From Varroa destructor (Eukaryota > Arthropoda > Arachnida > Mesostigmata > Varroidae), in NCBI RefSeq assembly GCF_002443255.2, contig NW_019211454.1, forward strand, positions 60,040,894 through 60,104,893: a DNA stretch of 64,000 nt. Direction: 5' to 3'. A model generated the notes under the pieces. That model did no database searches and had not been told where the DNA came from. It saw only the letters and a program-made list of their open reading frames with translations. A program made the position numbers and the translations under genes. Below, in pieces: positions 1 through 14,907 of the stretch (position 1 is the first letter of the stretch; each line of letters opens with the position of its first letter).

Positions 1-3000
1 GAAGATGCCAACAAAAGTTTGAAACTCAGAGTGATTTTCTAGGCTGAATGGATTGCAAACTTATGCCCCTGAAATGTAAGAGGATGCTTGGCGTGACAAC
101 ATAGGATAAAATGAAATGTAGGCCCGAAACATCTAGCCGAATAGCAGATCAGCGAAGGCTGAACAAGAAGAGTTGGAGTCCAGAGACAGGGTTACGTTAG
201 ATTGTCCTTCCGGTGATGAACGAGACTGAGAGCGACGAGGTATTACAAAATAGTGCTGCAAAATAGATTTTATGAAGAAATTTCCTTTGGAATGATAAAT
301 GCTAGTATCCACAATTAAGAGATGTACTATTATAACCTCTAGCAGCATCTAAGGCGCTTTAATTAATTTGCCTAAATGAAGCTGGACAAGCATAGCTAGT
401 TGGATCCTGAAACGAAGCCCAATTTCTGCTCACAAATCGTCGTCAATGTCTTGTTATCGTCTGTACACGACATTAGGACTAATTTGACTTGGGGAAACCA
501 TGCGAATAACTTTGCTAGTCATCTAGTAGAATATATGATTATGTTTCATAACTGTAATGCAACATTTCTATCAGCTGCTAGATAATACTGTGTGTACGTT
601 CATTTAAAACGCTCGAAGGAGACTAATTAAAAACATTCAATTCACAACAGTACGAACAACTATTAACTTATTGCTGTTGTTGTTGCTGCTGTTATTACTT
701 ACGCAACGTTGTTCTCCCTCATTGATGTCATTAAGAAGTTAACAAAAACGTATTGTTTCTTGCCTTGCCCCAAGGCGCTCAACTACCACTTGAATATAGC
801 ATCCCCCAGCCCCCGTCTCATCCCTAACCAAACCTAGTTTCCGGCGTCAATGACCCCTTTTAGCGGTTAGTCGTGCCCAATCGATTGTGCCAAACAGGCG
901 ATTTCGCTCAGAAACACCGGTCACATAGTCCATGCAATGGCAAAGCAAAACCCGGACGAGAACTGCAGTTGCAGCAGTGATCACGGCAGACACAGAGTGG
1001 AAGATAGAATCGTACTGGAGTGATGTGGGGGCTCGAGCCGATTTCCAAATAAAAGGGAGATCGTTGAAACAATGTAATCATTCGCTACTGGTTAGTTTCC
1101 ACGTGGAACGGCAATGTTAAAGTAACGATAATATGAAAACAAATACGATAATAGTGGTAATTACAATAGAAGAGGTAGTTGTAGTAGTGGTAATAATCTA
1201 GTAAGAAGAATCGGAACATAAGAAGAGGAACGTGGACGATTCAATGTTGTACGCACCATGATGCTGCTGCTGCTATGGCTGTTGCACCGCACTCCGGCGC
1301 GTTCGTGTGAAATCGTTCGTTATAATTGCAGAGAGGTAAAAGAAATGACAGGATTAAAGTCGAAGGCAGAGAGAGATACTTTACGAGATAATCAAAATAC
1401 TGCTTCACCTAGAAGTACCGATGCGGCCTAGCTAACAGGTAATTTTCAATCCAGTACTTTCGATTTATTGTCAGCTAGGAAGATGCAGAAGCGTGACGTC
1501 ATGATGTTTCAGCCTCACCTCGAATTTTGCGTATGAAGCATCATGAATCGCTAGATATCTACGTTACTATAGTTGGCACGGCTGGAACTAGGAATCGTAA
1601 TCAGTTTATCTACGTTAGGACACATTATCAACTAGAAAGCTAAACAGGTTAAGAGGAGAAAACACCAACATGACGATACAAAGACAGCCATGTAAAAATT
1701 CCGAGTTTCACAAGGCAACGTCAGATGTCATCTTGCCCAAAAAAATCTGATGGACAAATAATTATAGGCTTCATCCCTCAATGCTAACTTGAACAGATAT
1801 ACGGCTAGCATCCTTGGACGCCTCTTCGTAACATCCATCTACAAGTTTTCTTCCAGCCACGAACTGCTTTATGTGATCCTTTTTTTTTTTGCTTAACATA
1901 GCAAATTTAATTTACCCAAGTAGGAAATCCTTTTGAGTAAGTTAAGCTTAATTTAGGCTAGGTTAAATTTAATTGCCCGGGTACGTGCAATCTATTTTCT
2001 ATGGTGTTTTTTATTTTCGGCTATACCACGCAATGACCATCGACTAAAATATTGCTCCCCACACCCGACGACACGAACGCCGTTTCTTTGCGGTAATTTT
2101 CACTGCTAACCTGTAAAGAAATCACTAAATGCATTGCAACCGTCACCGATTTATCGAGTTTCTATACAGCGACTGTCACAAGCACGGCTACTTCCGCTTC
2201 TATGAACGGTATGTTCTATGAGAACGAATAGTTCTCCGTATAAGTTTTCGGTTAAAGCTCTGATCCCCAAGACATTCGTTCTCCAGAAACGGTCATCCAT
2301 TTACTATTAAAGAAAGTAAATTGATTTTTTTTTTATAGTAATTCTGATAGTTACTTGATCCAGTCGTGCACCAAGTGTCTGTCGTTTTGAAGATCTTTTA
2401 TGCGAACGCCGCCAAAACGACTGCAAAAGCTATGAGACATTATAGCCAAGCTGTGACAAAGGAGCAGTCAGATTATAGGACTACGTTTGGCATTACAACT
2501 AGCACTATTTTTCAGTTGCAAATTATCCTGTGTCGTTTAGGGTCTAGCTGCTGCTCATGCTGCCGTACGGTCACATCCGTTGCATTTACCAGTGAACGGC
2601 CAACAGCGCGATGTAGTATTGGCCGCGTGTTCCTTATTCCTTCGACAATTCAACGAAGTATCTATTCCTAAGCAATCGTCACCAGCAAATAGACCACATT
2701 TGAGGCCGTTGGCCCTGCAACGGCGACGGCAACCGTTGTTACTAGCACCGTCGTAGTGTGTGTTGATATTGCCGTTGCAGCAAAAGCCGTCAAACATAAA
2801 TTTGGTATAAAATTACTCGAAATCGCGCAGAACAGGTCGAAGTCCACAAGGCAATAGAGCGGTGTCTTCATGAACTGCACCAGTTGCTTTCGTCTTCGTT
2901 GGATGACAAGTTGTGTATGTTGCTACCGCTATTCCTCCTTTAGCTGTTATTCGGACTCAGTCGAACGGTTTTACTTCAGTTCACGTGTCGTTACCTTATC

Positions 3001-3888
3001 TTTATATGTAACTCGAAGCTCACTACTCGACGTTGTTATTAAGTATCATCTTTAGTTCAGCATTGATTACGCCGTTTGCAGTCACACGGCCGTAGCTCGA
3101 CACGTAAGGGTTCATGCCATCAAGGGCTTTGTTCATCTGGGAACAGTCGAATTCAGCGACGGCCGGAAAGCCAAATCAGATATTTGCCCGCACAGACGTC
3201 AACGAAGACACTGTTCCTTTCCAAATGGTAAGATTTACTGCTTCTCATCGTTGTAGCCGGGCGACTTTTGCCAGCGGGCGGCAGAACTGATTTTAGCGTT
3301 GAGTAACGCTAGATCGGATAGTAGTGCCATTCGGGATCCATCATCACCAGCAGCAAGTATCACATTGTAGCGGCTGCATCGCATACGAGAAGCCTGCGTG
3401 TAATACGCTCTTGAAAGATTGAATTATAAACATTTTATTTTTTTTGGGCTTTTCACGCGCATTTTCGTTGTTGAAGTTATTGTTAGTGTTGCGCTGCTCT
3501 CGAGTTGGGATGATGGGTGCCGTTCGTATCCGGCAGCTAGCATTTAGCACATATGCACGCGTAGACAAATTGCGACGCACTCACAAGCATTCGAATAATA
3601 CATTACCAACGCGGACACTATGGAGACAGAAAATGTTGACGAGAAAGTGGTTCGAGGCCAGATTGATCAAAAAGGAGTAGCATGAAGGAGTGGAACAGGT
3701 GAATGTCGCTGCCACAGTTTATACTTTCTAATGATTAATATCTAGGTCACGTTTTATACTTAAATGTATTCCGTTCAAGTGTAAAATGATTAAATGTATC
3801 GGATCTTCACGTTTCCTTTTCTGTTTAAACAGTGCATTGGATTAGATAACTGCATAGGTGACGGCATACTTCGTATTTTATTCTCAGA

Positions 3889-3921
3889 ACACACACACAC
3901 ACCTATATATATATATATATA
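3889..3921. repeat. Compound microsatellite (AC)n-(TA)n
   Basis: About seven AC units are followed directly by about nine TA units. Confidence 0.95.
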
Positions 3922-6900
3922 CGTGGCATTTTATCGGTAAATCGCTGGTCAGCGGCCAGTAGGTTTTATTTACTTGAGATCGTGGCATGTATATGTATTG
4001 GACGACCAAGGTGAACCAAAAAATTGATCCCGGTTGAGAAGGCTGGCAAATCGTATACCGACCGACACGGTGCAGGCTATTCAAAATGGTAGATCTTGCA
4101 CTCTTGAATAAGACTGCTAAACCCCTTTCTCGTTTTGTTCGTGCACGTCTTAATCACACAGAGGAGAGTCCTAATCATAATTACGCAGTTGCTTCTATAA
4201 AAGATTTCCTATCTTCTCAGGCACCTTTACTGCATTACACCTTCTTTTGCTAGCCCTGTACCCCGTTCGATTCTTTTGATATTGTCTATAGTCGTCGGGG
4301 CAAAATGTCATTATTCTGGTCGCATCCTGGCCATTATTTAGAACCGATTGACGTTTCATAGGCCAGCATTGAAAAAACATCAAACTTTTGTCCATCGTTA
4401 CATACACAGCAAATACAGAAGGAGGACGGGGACTAAGAAGCGGCAATCGCGAGACTCTGCCGCTATTACAAAATGATTCAAAACGTTCCGCTGATCCCAC
4501 CCGTGCTGTCATTCCCCATATACGTACGACCGCGTTCGATCCAACGCAATAATAGCAGTAAGCAGCGCCTAATACCATAATATAATAATCGTTGTAACGA
4601 CGTGTATTCGAAGGTACAGGGGAGCGGTAAACCAGCAGGTCCCCCCTTCTTCTCCTGTTTTAGCACGCATGTGAGCTTTTTTCCTTCCAATAATAACAGC
4701 CGGTAGGAGCACATGGGGTTGGAGGTTTTTGATACAATGGTCGTAGCGTTGTTGCCATTCACTGGCACCACTACCGTATTACATTATTACCCTTAATCGC
4801 GATGATCAACACAGATGATGGTTGGTACAGGAGAACGATAATGGCGCTCGAGGGGAACACAAGGGGCGAATCAAAAGGTTGAACTAAATCATAAGCGGAG
4901 CAGTGTGGCGGAGCAAATCAAGAGAGTGGAGCTAAAAGAAGCCTGCCATCGAAGGACCGACAGGCACCGCAGCTAACCGTAGATACAAGGGGAGGGACCA
5001 AAAGAAAATTTTTTACACGCTCCTTAACAACTTCTACTTATGCACCATCTCAATCATCTTAGCTCAGTTGCGTCACCTCAAGCGGTGGAAACCATAGGGG
5101 CAACGTTTGGCATCAGTGTCGGTCCGGTTATCGTTCGTTGTCCGCCAATTGCCAGCTATCCGTAAACTGCAGCGGCGGAGACCAGAGAACCGAATAAGCA
5201 AAAAAAAAAGGCCGACCGACCGTTACGCCTGTCCATAATCACGCGGTAAACACCAATCCAGACACGCAGATACACCATAGATTGTAGAAGAACTGTATGG
5301 CGACGACTGGCGGACTGTATTGAAATCATGCGGATTTCATCGTGCCAGATAGCAGTTGGCTAAGTGCGGTGCTATTGCTTTTGCTTACGCTACTTTTGTA
5401 TGGAAAGGCATTTACAAATAACGTTCTCGTATCTCGAATATATAATACACTTGAAGGGCTTCTTCTGCTATCGCGGTGCCACACACATTATGACGATAGG
5501 GGCCGGCGTTAGTAGCTGCGTGTCACCGACGGCAGCGACCACTGTACAACTGACGTCAACTTTATTTCATGCATCGTCTTAAGAAGAAACAAGTAAAATA
5601 GACATGCAGACAGTCAGATCGGCAGGAATTGTAGAGAAAAATGGAATTTATTTACAAAACTGCATAGTTGTTTTCACCCAAGTGCATAGCAATATCAGTT
5701 GCGATAACGTCGAAAACAAAAAAAGGACGACGAAGTGAAAGGAAAGGAATAAAAAAGGGGATCCGTCGGCTGCCGCTGCCCAACCAAATAGGATAATCCA
5801 GCGGGACAATGGTAGCAGCAGCTGCTAATGCTATCGGTTACTAACGGCTGTTACAGATACGATGAACGTACTGTGCCGGCTGGTGTTATCGAGGGCTGGT
5901 TTCTAGGGGCGACAATTGCAACGGTTGTTTTTTTGCTACTGCTGCTGTTGTCACTGGCACTTCATGCTATTGATATAATAGAGTGAACGGAACAAGCAAC
6001 AAGAGATACTTATTACAGATGAATGACGTCTCTGGGGCAAATGTGTAATAGAGAAGTAAGAACAAGACCCTAAGGGGAAAACGAGGACCAAGGAGCAGAG
6101 GACACTAGACAGAGCTTATTCAGTGGGGTAGGGAATGAATAAGTCAGAAATACTCAGAGATGATCGTGTTCCTTTAAACGTAACTTGTTTTACGAGCGAC
6201 ACAATCTTCACTTGCGGCCACCAAAGCAATGACAACGTCGGTAGGGCTTTCGCAATGCTTCTGAACGTCTGTGATTGTCGGCCTGTCTGAATGTTGTTGG
6301 GTTCTCTACGTGTATATCTATGTTTATGTATGTCCCCTTACGTGTTTATTCGTATGTATGTACGTTTACTTACGTTCATGTTCGTCACCGGTTAGAGCGA
6401 GATATAGGCAGACAATAACCGTTATATAACGCATCATCGTGTGGGCAGTGACCTACTCAGACTAACCGAATCGGAAGCCGTTGCAGTGGCCCCGACTATT
6501 CTCAGTTGCGCGGTGCTTTTAATGTGGATGTTATTATTCCCTGTCCCCACTGAACGGGGAGAACGTGGGGCTAGAGAAGCATTGGTTTTTTTTTTGCAAG
6601 GATAATCCTGCAATGTATAGCAACGCAAGAACAATATATATATATATAGGATACTGTCATAGATGGTCTGGAGTATGGTGTCTTATCGTATGCACTGTCA
6701 TTACAACGATAGCGATGCTGTTTGTACAATTCTCACGTACCATAGATGTATTGCACAAGTACTATGCAGTAATGGAAATTATAGTGGCGGTAGTATGTTT
6801 GTTGCCTTCTATGTATCTGCTGGCCTTCTGCTGGTGCTGCTTCGGCTGCCGCCACTGAGGGCAATGAATAAAGACGAGAAATTTAGATGAAAAGAAAGTG

Positions 6901-8102
6901 GTCATTGATCAGGCAACAGAGTTGCACTGCAAATAGGAAATTCGCTTGCCTGTCGTTATCTGACTGAATAGATCGAATCTAGAAAAGCAAAGACGGAAAA
7001 TGAAAAAGAAAAGCTAAAGCGTTAGAATGAAGAAAGGCCCGAACACACTATCAGATGATGTTATACGCATGTGGCGTCTATGTATCTGTACACACACTCG
7101 TATCGCGAGTGATAGTAGTAACGATAAATATATTCCGCAGACAGACAGTCAAATCAAGATGTGGCAATCACCGCAAAGGAAGTAGCTACGCTCAATTCTG
7201 TTGTCATCTGCTTTTGCCGTCGTTATTGTTCGTGCTGATGATGAGGAGGAGGACGGTAACGAAGACCGCTGAACGAGCACGAAAGGTTAACGGCCCTAGC
7301 AGCTAAAGCGGCATAGATACACAATCCGTCGCCGTGAGGTAAACGCCGCTATATACACGAGACAGATCTAGACGCCACGACAAGACGCAATGCGATGTAC
7401 AGCCCTATACACCCACTCGGAATAGATGACAGATGCGGCGATTCCGTAACGAGCGAAGCCGGACGTACTTTAGTTGAATGTTCCTTGAAATAAACCGGAG
7501 CTAGGTAGAGTGTAAATAGAAAAACTAATCATTTTATGGTAAATGAAAGCTTCTTTTAAAAGGGCCATTATCACATATTTATATTAAGGGTATATATAAA
7601 GGATTATTATTATATATTTGTATTTACGGAACAGCTACCTATGAAGTTCGTTTGTTGAAGAACGTGCCGACTGTCACTATAGATGTTGACGAAGAGTCTG
7701 TTTGATTTTGTGCATAAGACGTAATTATTTGGGCCGGAACTTCTCTGGGTCATCATTAACAAAAAGTTTTTCTCGAATATTTTGTGCCACCTTCGATTTT
7801 TTGACAGCAGACTGACTGAGATTATAAAATGTTTTTTAGCAGCTTCAACTACTTTGCGGTATTCTTAGATAAATAAATTTTGTTTAACTAGTAGATCGAG
7901 TTCATTGTCTTTTGCAATAGTTACGATAATATCTGCCATCAAGTCATCAGCGAGCGGTAGATTGTCTCTAAGAATCGCTACATAGAGATAATATAATACA
8001 CATAATCGGTTACGTACAAAACTGCGTTGTTGACTGTTTGCCCACAAAAGTAATTATATTCTTTTTAATTGTATCTATCGTTATTGCTCGATTTTTTGTC
8101 CT

Positions 8103-8126
8103 TATATATATATATATATATATATA
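8103..8126. repeat. Microsatellite (TA)12
   Basis: Uninterrupted TA dinucleotides seen directly. Confidence 0.95.
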
Positions 8127-10376
8127 GGTACACAAAGTATAGATTTTGCACGTCACTTCCATGATTTTTACCTATTTGTTCGCTCCCTAATAATTAATTG
8201 TTTTCTATCGTCATACGGTGATACCCGTTCACTACTCGGAGCAGTTATTTCCCCTTAGCAAACCACACATGGACCAGGTGCACAAATTGGAAGATAAAAA
8301 CTAATCACTATTTGCTGCGTCGAAAGCTCTATTTCCCGTCTATTTTTCTATTTCTATTATAATATATTGCCAGTTACCCTGTTGGCCCCAATATGAAATG
8401 CAATTCTGTTCTACGAAGGTGCTTTTTTTACCCCTTTGGCTTCGTTGTTGTAGATGCTGCTGCGGCAGCTGCTGTTATCGTCATCAGCAGTGGGCCGTCG
8501 TGAGTTGCTCCGTTCGTCCGTCGGTCCGTTTATTTAGCCACGGCTTGTCCGACGAATGCCCGAAATTTTTTAAATTCCTCCCTGAAGATCAGAGCTCACA
8601 GGAAAAAAGTAGCCGACACAGACGTAAATCAGTATCATCTTCGTCGTCGCAATCTCACCACAATATGTATATAGGTTCGTTGGAAAAAGTTACTAGACAT
8701 ACATAAAATGAGCGTTGATTTACTCGGCTTTTCATGTTTGTCGAGATCAGAGATGGATCGGATGTCGGTATCAGGCGGTAGATAGGGTGTTGACGACACA
8801 GTCGGAGCCAAGTTAGTGATCGTAATTAAATTACAGACTGATCACTATCTGCAGCTGCTCATTCAGTAAAATGGTAATTTTTACTTCAAGTGAATTCGGA
8901 TTATGAGATCTCTTCTTGAGACGATACGCTATCGTGACTTGGGAGCAAAACATATAATCGGCACTTCAATAGAATATCAATGATCCAACGTGACGCCGTT
9001 CAAACTATTCGATAGGCATAGGGTTGTCACTGTTTTCTACTTACGTACGCCTTTGAATTTGTCGTTCGATACATAAATCAGTGTCCTTACCCGGAGTGAA
9101 CCAAACGACCTTCGTCCTCTCGTTTAACTGTAACTGAAACAATTATTCAAGTTAGCAAAAGAACTTTTAGTTATTTGTCATATATAAATTTCAAGGTATC
9201 CCGCTCAACGCTATCAGGACTTATTCAGTATTACGTGCTAATTTATTTTGTTACTGTATATTGGTCGATATCTAGTAATAATGTTTATTCGAATAGGCGT
9301 TGCAAAGACGACTCTGTGTTTAAACATTATGCAATGCTTATTTTATGTGTGAGAATTGGTAATTCAAGAAAACATCAAGCTAGATATATTGCGGGGTCAT
9401 ACTATTGTATCAATATCATTTTGCCTATACGAAATACCCATACCCCCAGCAACAGAAATGCATATGTAGGCGTATTCGATACGTCACAACGTAGAACGTG
9501 CTTTGCGGCAACTGGCTTCAAATAAGCTTCAGAAAGAGCCTTTGTGTTTCTGCCGACTCGTTCTCAAGCAATGGCCATTGAAATAAACAATATAGTTCAA
9601 AGCTGAGTGACTAGAAACGCCATTTTAGAGTACACGAGACACGATTCCACGAAATGCCTTATCTCATAGACTTCAAAAACTGAAATGGATCTGATACTGT
9701 TGCACATGAAAGCTTCCCGCATGACTTCACCATAGATTTTTAAAGACTATGGAAAAATATTTCTTTGATATTGTATCTCGTATCAGTCCTAGATGTATAT
9801 TGCTAGCAACGTTAGTAGTAATAACGCGTCATCTGGAGGGACTTCACCCACGTATTCTATCCGGATAAAATACTCCAAGCGAATTAACGACAGGAGCTTG
9901 CCCGTTAATTGACGTCCTTTTTTTTTTTGAAAAATTCGATAAAATATTTACAGATCGCATTTAGAAGTTCCCAAGCGATAAGCGCTTGCTGTACGTGAGA
10001 TCTACCCCTTATTTTTTTGTTACGTATTTAGCGATAATAGTCAATGATCCTTCAATCAACTTTTCGTCGCCGATTCACGGAAAGCGGCTGTGGATATTAT
10101 GTGAGTAGAACTTTGGTGAGTGTAGAGGCATCATTTATTAGAAGATTGAGCAAATATATGAAAGTGTTGCTATCTGATATAAATTTAAGTGTGTTAGCAT
10201 CGCTATATGATATATTAGCTTAAGCATGTGGCAAGTAGTACCGTAATATAAAAGCATCACAGATTTATAAAAAATATAAAACAACTATCTTCTTCGCGGA
10301 GACGAAGATTGGTACCTAAGATTAAAATCGAAGCTAGATAGCACAAAGGCTCCTATTATCTAGTAAGCTCTGATAT

Positions 10377-10382
<6 letters not shown>

Positions 10383-10412
<30 letters not shown>
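10383..10412. repeat. Microsatellite (AT)15
   Basis: Uninterrupted AT dinucleotides seen directly. Confidence 0.95.
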
Positions 10413-10416
<4 letters not shown>

Positions 10417-12199
10417 AATGTATTTATATCAAGGAACGTACTATATGTACATATCGAGGTATAATGGCCTGATCGGCAACTTATTGTGCAGTTATAACCT
10501 TACAAGTGGGTCGAACCTTAAGACTAAGGCATTGTTCTTCAGCGCATCATTTTTCAAACAGTAAACGTAAATCACTGAGATCAGCTATCAGTTACTAAGC
10601 ACGTCGAACTGTTCTTTGATGTTGCAACGCTTAGGTACCATTCTTGATGAAAGGGCTTTGCGTAAATGGTGTATCCAGTAGGCCTTCATAAACTAGCCGG
10701 TTACATTGCTTAATAAGTTATGAAGTTCTGCTGTACGACTGTTCAGGAAGACCGCCAATCTATGGTCTTGTCTTATTAATTATAAGAACCATCTATACAG
10801 AGAGGAGATTTGGCAAGGACGTCATTTAGAAGAAGAAGCGAAAAGGAATCGAAAAGCAGATTTTTATTTTACATAAATGGAATATACAGCTCATGCTTAC
10901 TGAATGTTAACCTATCAAGTCCGTCTGAATGAGCATGCATTCCTTAATCTTTTGCCTTCATTGACTTAGGCAAGGTGACTGCACTGAAGGTCTTATCTAT
11001 TTTGTGTTAAAATACGCAGCGTAATCTAAAATGTGCCCCAGGGAAAGTTGTTAATGAATCAGGGCCGACGGATAAGCTTGCCGCATATTCTGCGACGGTC
11101 GCTTCTCCTATCAAGCGTGCCCTGGAAGTGTCTTAGATTTTTGTAGCTTTATTAGGTGAGCCTTAAGCAAGAAAACAGTTTTTGAATAGTAATAAAATAT
11201 TATAGAGTACGTCTTAATTTGTTATTTCCATCGATAAAAGTATCGCTACCAATATGGGAGTGCAATATAAGTATAATATTTCAAGCAACTGCAAATCTGG
11301 ATCCCTTGGCCAAGTAATTTGATTCATTGACATTACTTTTGTTTCATGTTGTAAGAACCGAGGGGGGGGTATCTCATTCTTTTTTTTTTTAAATTTTATA
11401 CCAGCCACAACCCCACATGAAATGCTCGCTGTTAATAGAGTACAACGTAACATGCATTGCAGTTCTGAAAAATTGTCCGCCTCTTAATGGGACCACCTGG
11501 TATCTATGCATGTCTATATCGCAAGGGCTATTCGGGAAACAGCGCTATGTATCTAGATTTCTTTCTACCCCACCTTTCGAGGCGTCGACCAGTATTTGAG
11601 CGTGACGTGTATTCTGCAGTTTAAGGGAAACAAGCTATGTTGCACCGCGTCAAGTAACCAGTAAATAGACTAGGAGTACGCTATTGGTGTGCACACTGAA
11701 AGGAACAGTATTTTTGAATAGACGTTTTGTAAATTTAGTCAGATTCAATGTTCAGCGCCACTTCGAATGACCATCGTGCTTAGCATAATGATGCCGTTAA
11801 TAAACAGCTTTGTCCTCAGCATATATTAATTGCTGCCCTCTTATTATGATTAAGCCAAGTGACTAGAAACATTTGGGAGCATATTAGCACGACACATAGA
11901 TACGGTCGGGAATCATGGACCGCCGCCTTCGCCTGTCCCATGTGCGCCAGATTATTATAGAAAAGCCCAGATCGACGCATACAGTGGTGCGTTGTTCGTC
12001 CTTCGTCTACGTGTCTTGGCGATCGACAGGAAGTGTTCTGACAGATGACGAACGGAATTGCGTCTCGTCACCAGCACTAAAACCTAACAAGAACCGCGAG
12101 CTTGACTTTGTCTGAAACGGTTCTTTTTCTGGTTAGTGAATTTTCGTCGACCGCGCTTTTGACTTTACCTATGTGGAATGCTCCCGTAGAGCTTACTCA

Positions 12200-13260
12200 A
12201 TAACAACAAAAAGGTATACAAACGACTGTTCGCCGTGGCCAGTCGGGCTCCGCAAAGGCGTCCAAAGACATACATTCATGCAGCCGTAGCATCCCATGCT
12301 ACGGTATCACTTTTTATTTTGTCTGACCAGTGTAAACGATGCTATACTCGATGTTCTCCTACGACACGTCATCTCCTACGACATTTTTACCCAGGAGTAC
12401 CTGTAGATCCGAGAGAGCCGACAGCAGCATCAGACAAGAACAAACAATAGCAGTAAGCATTGCAACGCCATTGTGAAATGCACAATGCCCGTTGACATTC
12501 GCGAACAGCGAGCCAAAAGCCATAACGGCACTTTGGAGAGGGAGGGGAGGGCATCTATCTTTGGACAACGGCACATGCAGCAGAACAGCAAAATCAATAG
12601 CTCCAGCTGTGGCTACGCAGGCCAGCCAGCAAAGGCAAGGACTAGTAACCATGCCGCCCGTAACGGTTCTTCTACGGTTCTGGTGAAAACTGCCGTTACT
12701 GCTTTTACTCTTACTGTTGCCGTATTCTTTACTTTCTCCCTCCACCTCATGCGCCCAGCGGCAACGACGAGTACCGCACTCTCACTGGTCTTCACACGGC
12801 GCCTGCCGCTACAACGCAGAGGCGCACGAGGTCTGCTGCCGCCGTCTTTACAGCTAGCGCAGCTGCTGACATCGTGTGCTATGCTGTCACCTCTTACCGG
12901 CGCTGCGGCAAAGCGACTAACAGCAATACAACGGCGAAAGCAACAAGCAAATGCACACATAAGGGAAAGAGCACTGCTTGCTGTTATTATATAGGTCAGT
13001 ACGGCAAAGGGAAGGCTGAGAGACGCCGAAGGACTGTTACGCGGCGCGCGAACCGTTACATAGACCGACAAACGCTAAGCAACGCGTAGACATTCAGTCG
13101 ATAAAACCGACGCAAAGCAGACGTCGTTGGTCACACTTTCATTGGTACTGCTGCTATTGGATCGCTTGGTGCGCGCGTACAAAACACCCAACACGCTAAG
13201 GACAACAGCGCAAGAGGCGCAGCGCTGAGAAGTGCCGGCTTTGCGTATGTTTACGACGGA
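12200..13260. other. GC- and CpG-richer patch with long overlapping open frames on both strands
   Basis: Frames of 173 codons (plus, 12473-12994) and 152 codons (minus, 12613-13071) overlap, with further frames of 128 and 71 codons in the same patch. None resembles a known domain. Stop codons are scarce because the patch is richer in G and C than its flanks, with local CpG clusters (for example GCGGCGCGCG at about 13041). It could be a promoter or non-coding first exon. I do not call a protein here. Confidence 0.4.
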
Positions 13261-13634
13261 CTGGCAGACTTTTCAATAGCAAAAGAATCAGTGAAACAGA
13301 ATCCTTAGTGGAGTACTCCGTTGTTAATGGACGTTACGGTTGTGATATAGTGAGATCTTGACGTAGAATACTGTGCGCGAAGACTCGTGGAAACGTGCTT
13401 GGTTAGTAGTTGAAACTTATTGCAAGTCGGATACGTCCAACACTTCCTGCTTCGTCGTGTCTACTACAAGCAATCGGTGGATTCAGTCCGTACAAAAATT
13501 GGATTCGATCCGAAGCACCTGCCAGTTCAGCCTTAGCTTCGTCACGCCTGGGTAACCTCAACGGTGAGCACTGGATACTACTATTAGTGGATACCCTCGT
13601 TTATCAACGTTGAGTCGATAACGGATAATATCGG

Positions 13635-13666
13635 TGTATGTATGTATGTATGTATGTATGTATGTA
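13635..13666. repeat. Microsatellite (TGTA)8
   Basis: About eight copies of a TGTA tetranucleotide (equivalently GTAT or TATG), uninterrupted. Confidence 0.95.
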
Positions 13667-14886
13667 CAATTATATCATACGGATACATCGACCGTGTACA
13701 ACTGTGATCCAGGCACGCCTGGGACCATTCGCGTTAAGTTGACCTTGCCACTTAGGGCTAGGTGTTAACGAATTTTATAGAGGTAAACAGGATGGGCTTT
13801 TCGAGTGATCAGAAGTCGCAAATATAGTTGTTTTAAAAGTGTACTTCACTACTTACAACGTTCTTGGTCTGTGTCACAACATGTCGCTCACGAAGGACCA
13901 GGCTTCAGCGACAAATGCTCATTTGATCCTTGACTGGTGCTCGAGTACCGTTAAGTAGCTATATGATCGAACGCAGAAATGGCAGAAGGAAGTTTGGCCT
14001 ACCCCAAATATCTTTGGAACGATCGGACTTCAGTTTTTCGTCATGGGCTTGTAGGTTATACATTCGCCATAGGTCCGTTTTTCCGACCTAAATGATGATT
14101 CCTCATTTAATAACCCGTGACCAGCAGAAACTGCTCGTTTATCGTTAGCGTATCAATGAATTCGTTACAAATGAAATAGCGTAGGAAATCAATGAAAGGC
14201 TACAATATATGCCAACCATAGTCGTCGACTTTCAAGTCGTTCTTTCCGTCTACCTTGTTAGCGATGTCTTCTAAACCAAACCCAATCAACAATACTCATA
14301 TCAGACGGCTTTTGCCTAATAGCACAATAATAATTAAACTAAAAGAAGTCCAATGGATACCACTTTTGGATTAATCAATTTCAGTTGATTGTTTATTATA
14401 CGAATCAGATGAGCTACGAAAGATAGCAGAAAGCTTTGCGCCGTAGTCAACTAGTGAACGCCAAATGGCTCCTTGATGGCTTATAATCGACAATCGAACG
14501 AGTATTCCAAGCCTTACTGATAAGACTCCGGAACGATAATCGTTTGTCCTCTACTCTACTACTAGAAATACTCTGGCGTTCACCTATTCTTATACCACAG
14601 ACGAAGACAACGTTACTCTTATTGTGCATATCACTTATAGGTAAGCTGTTTCTAACATATATATAACGCAACTGTAAGGAAGATGACTACTTATATGAAG
14701 AACCCTATTGAAATCTCATTTATATCGAATCATACACAAGTTTGACATTGTCACGTATAGAATAAATGCAGTGCTCTTAAGAAATTCGAAGAGCCGGCGG
14801 CGAGTGCATTGCTTTCGAAAATCATGCTTGTCCTGTGCCCAAATCGGTCCTTGCGCTCGATACTATATGCACCTACGCAATCAGAC

Positions 14887-14907
14887 ATATATATATATAT
14901 ATATATA
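14887..14907. repeat. Microsatellite (AT)10
   Basis: Uninterrupted AT dinucleotides seen directly. Confidence 0.93.

Larger units (their letters stand above)
1..12200. other. Non-coding stretch, no gene recognised
   Basis: All open frames are short (at most 127 codons), lie on both strands and have no domain or composition that suggests protein. Contents seen: interrupted TTG/CTG triplet runs (671-697 and 1261-1275), (AC)n and (TA)n at 3889-3921, TA repeats at 8103-8126 and 10383-10412, poly-T runs near 1880, 2326, 6581 and 9919, and a C-tract/T-tract at about 11361-11390. This may be intergenic or intronic; the sequence does not say which. Confidence 0.7.

Noticed and set aside
12398..12412. 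Resemblance to the miR-10/100 family (CTGTAGATCCGA)
   Set aside because: The rest of the mature sequence does not match and no complementary hairpin arm follows.
12473..12994. 173-codon plus-strand frame, longest outside the ZP gene
   Set aside because: No domain, signal or sensible composition; a 152-codon frame overlaps it on the other strand, as expected from low stop density in GC-richer DNA.
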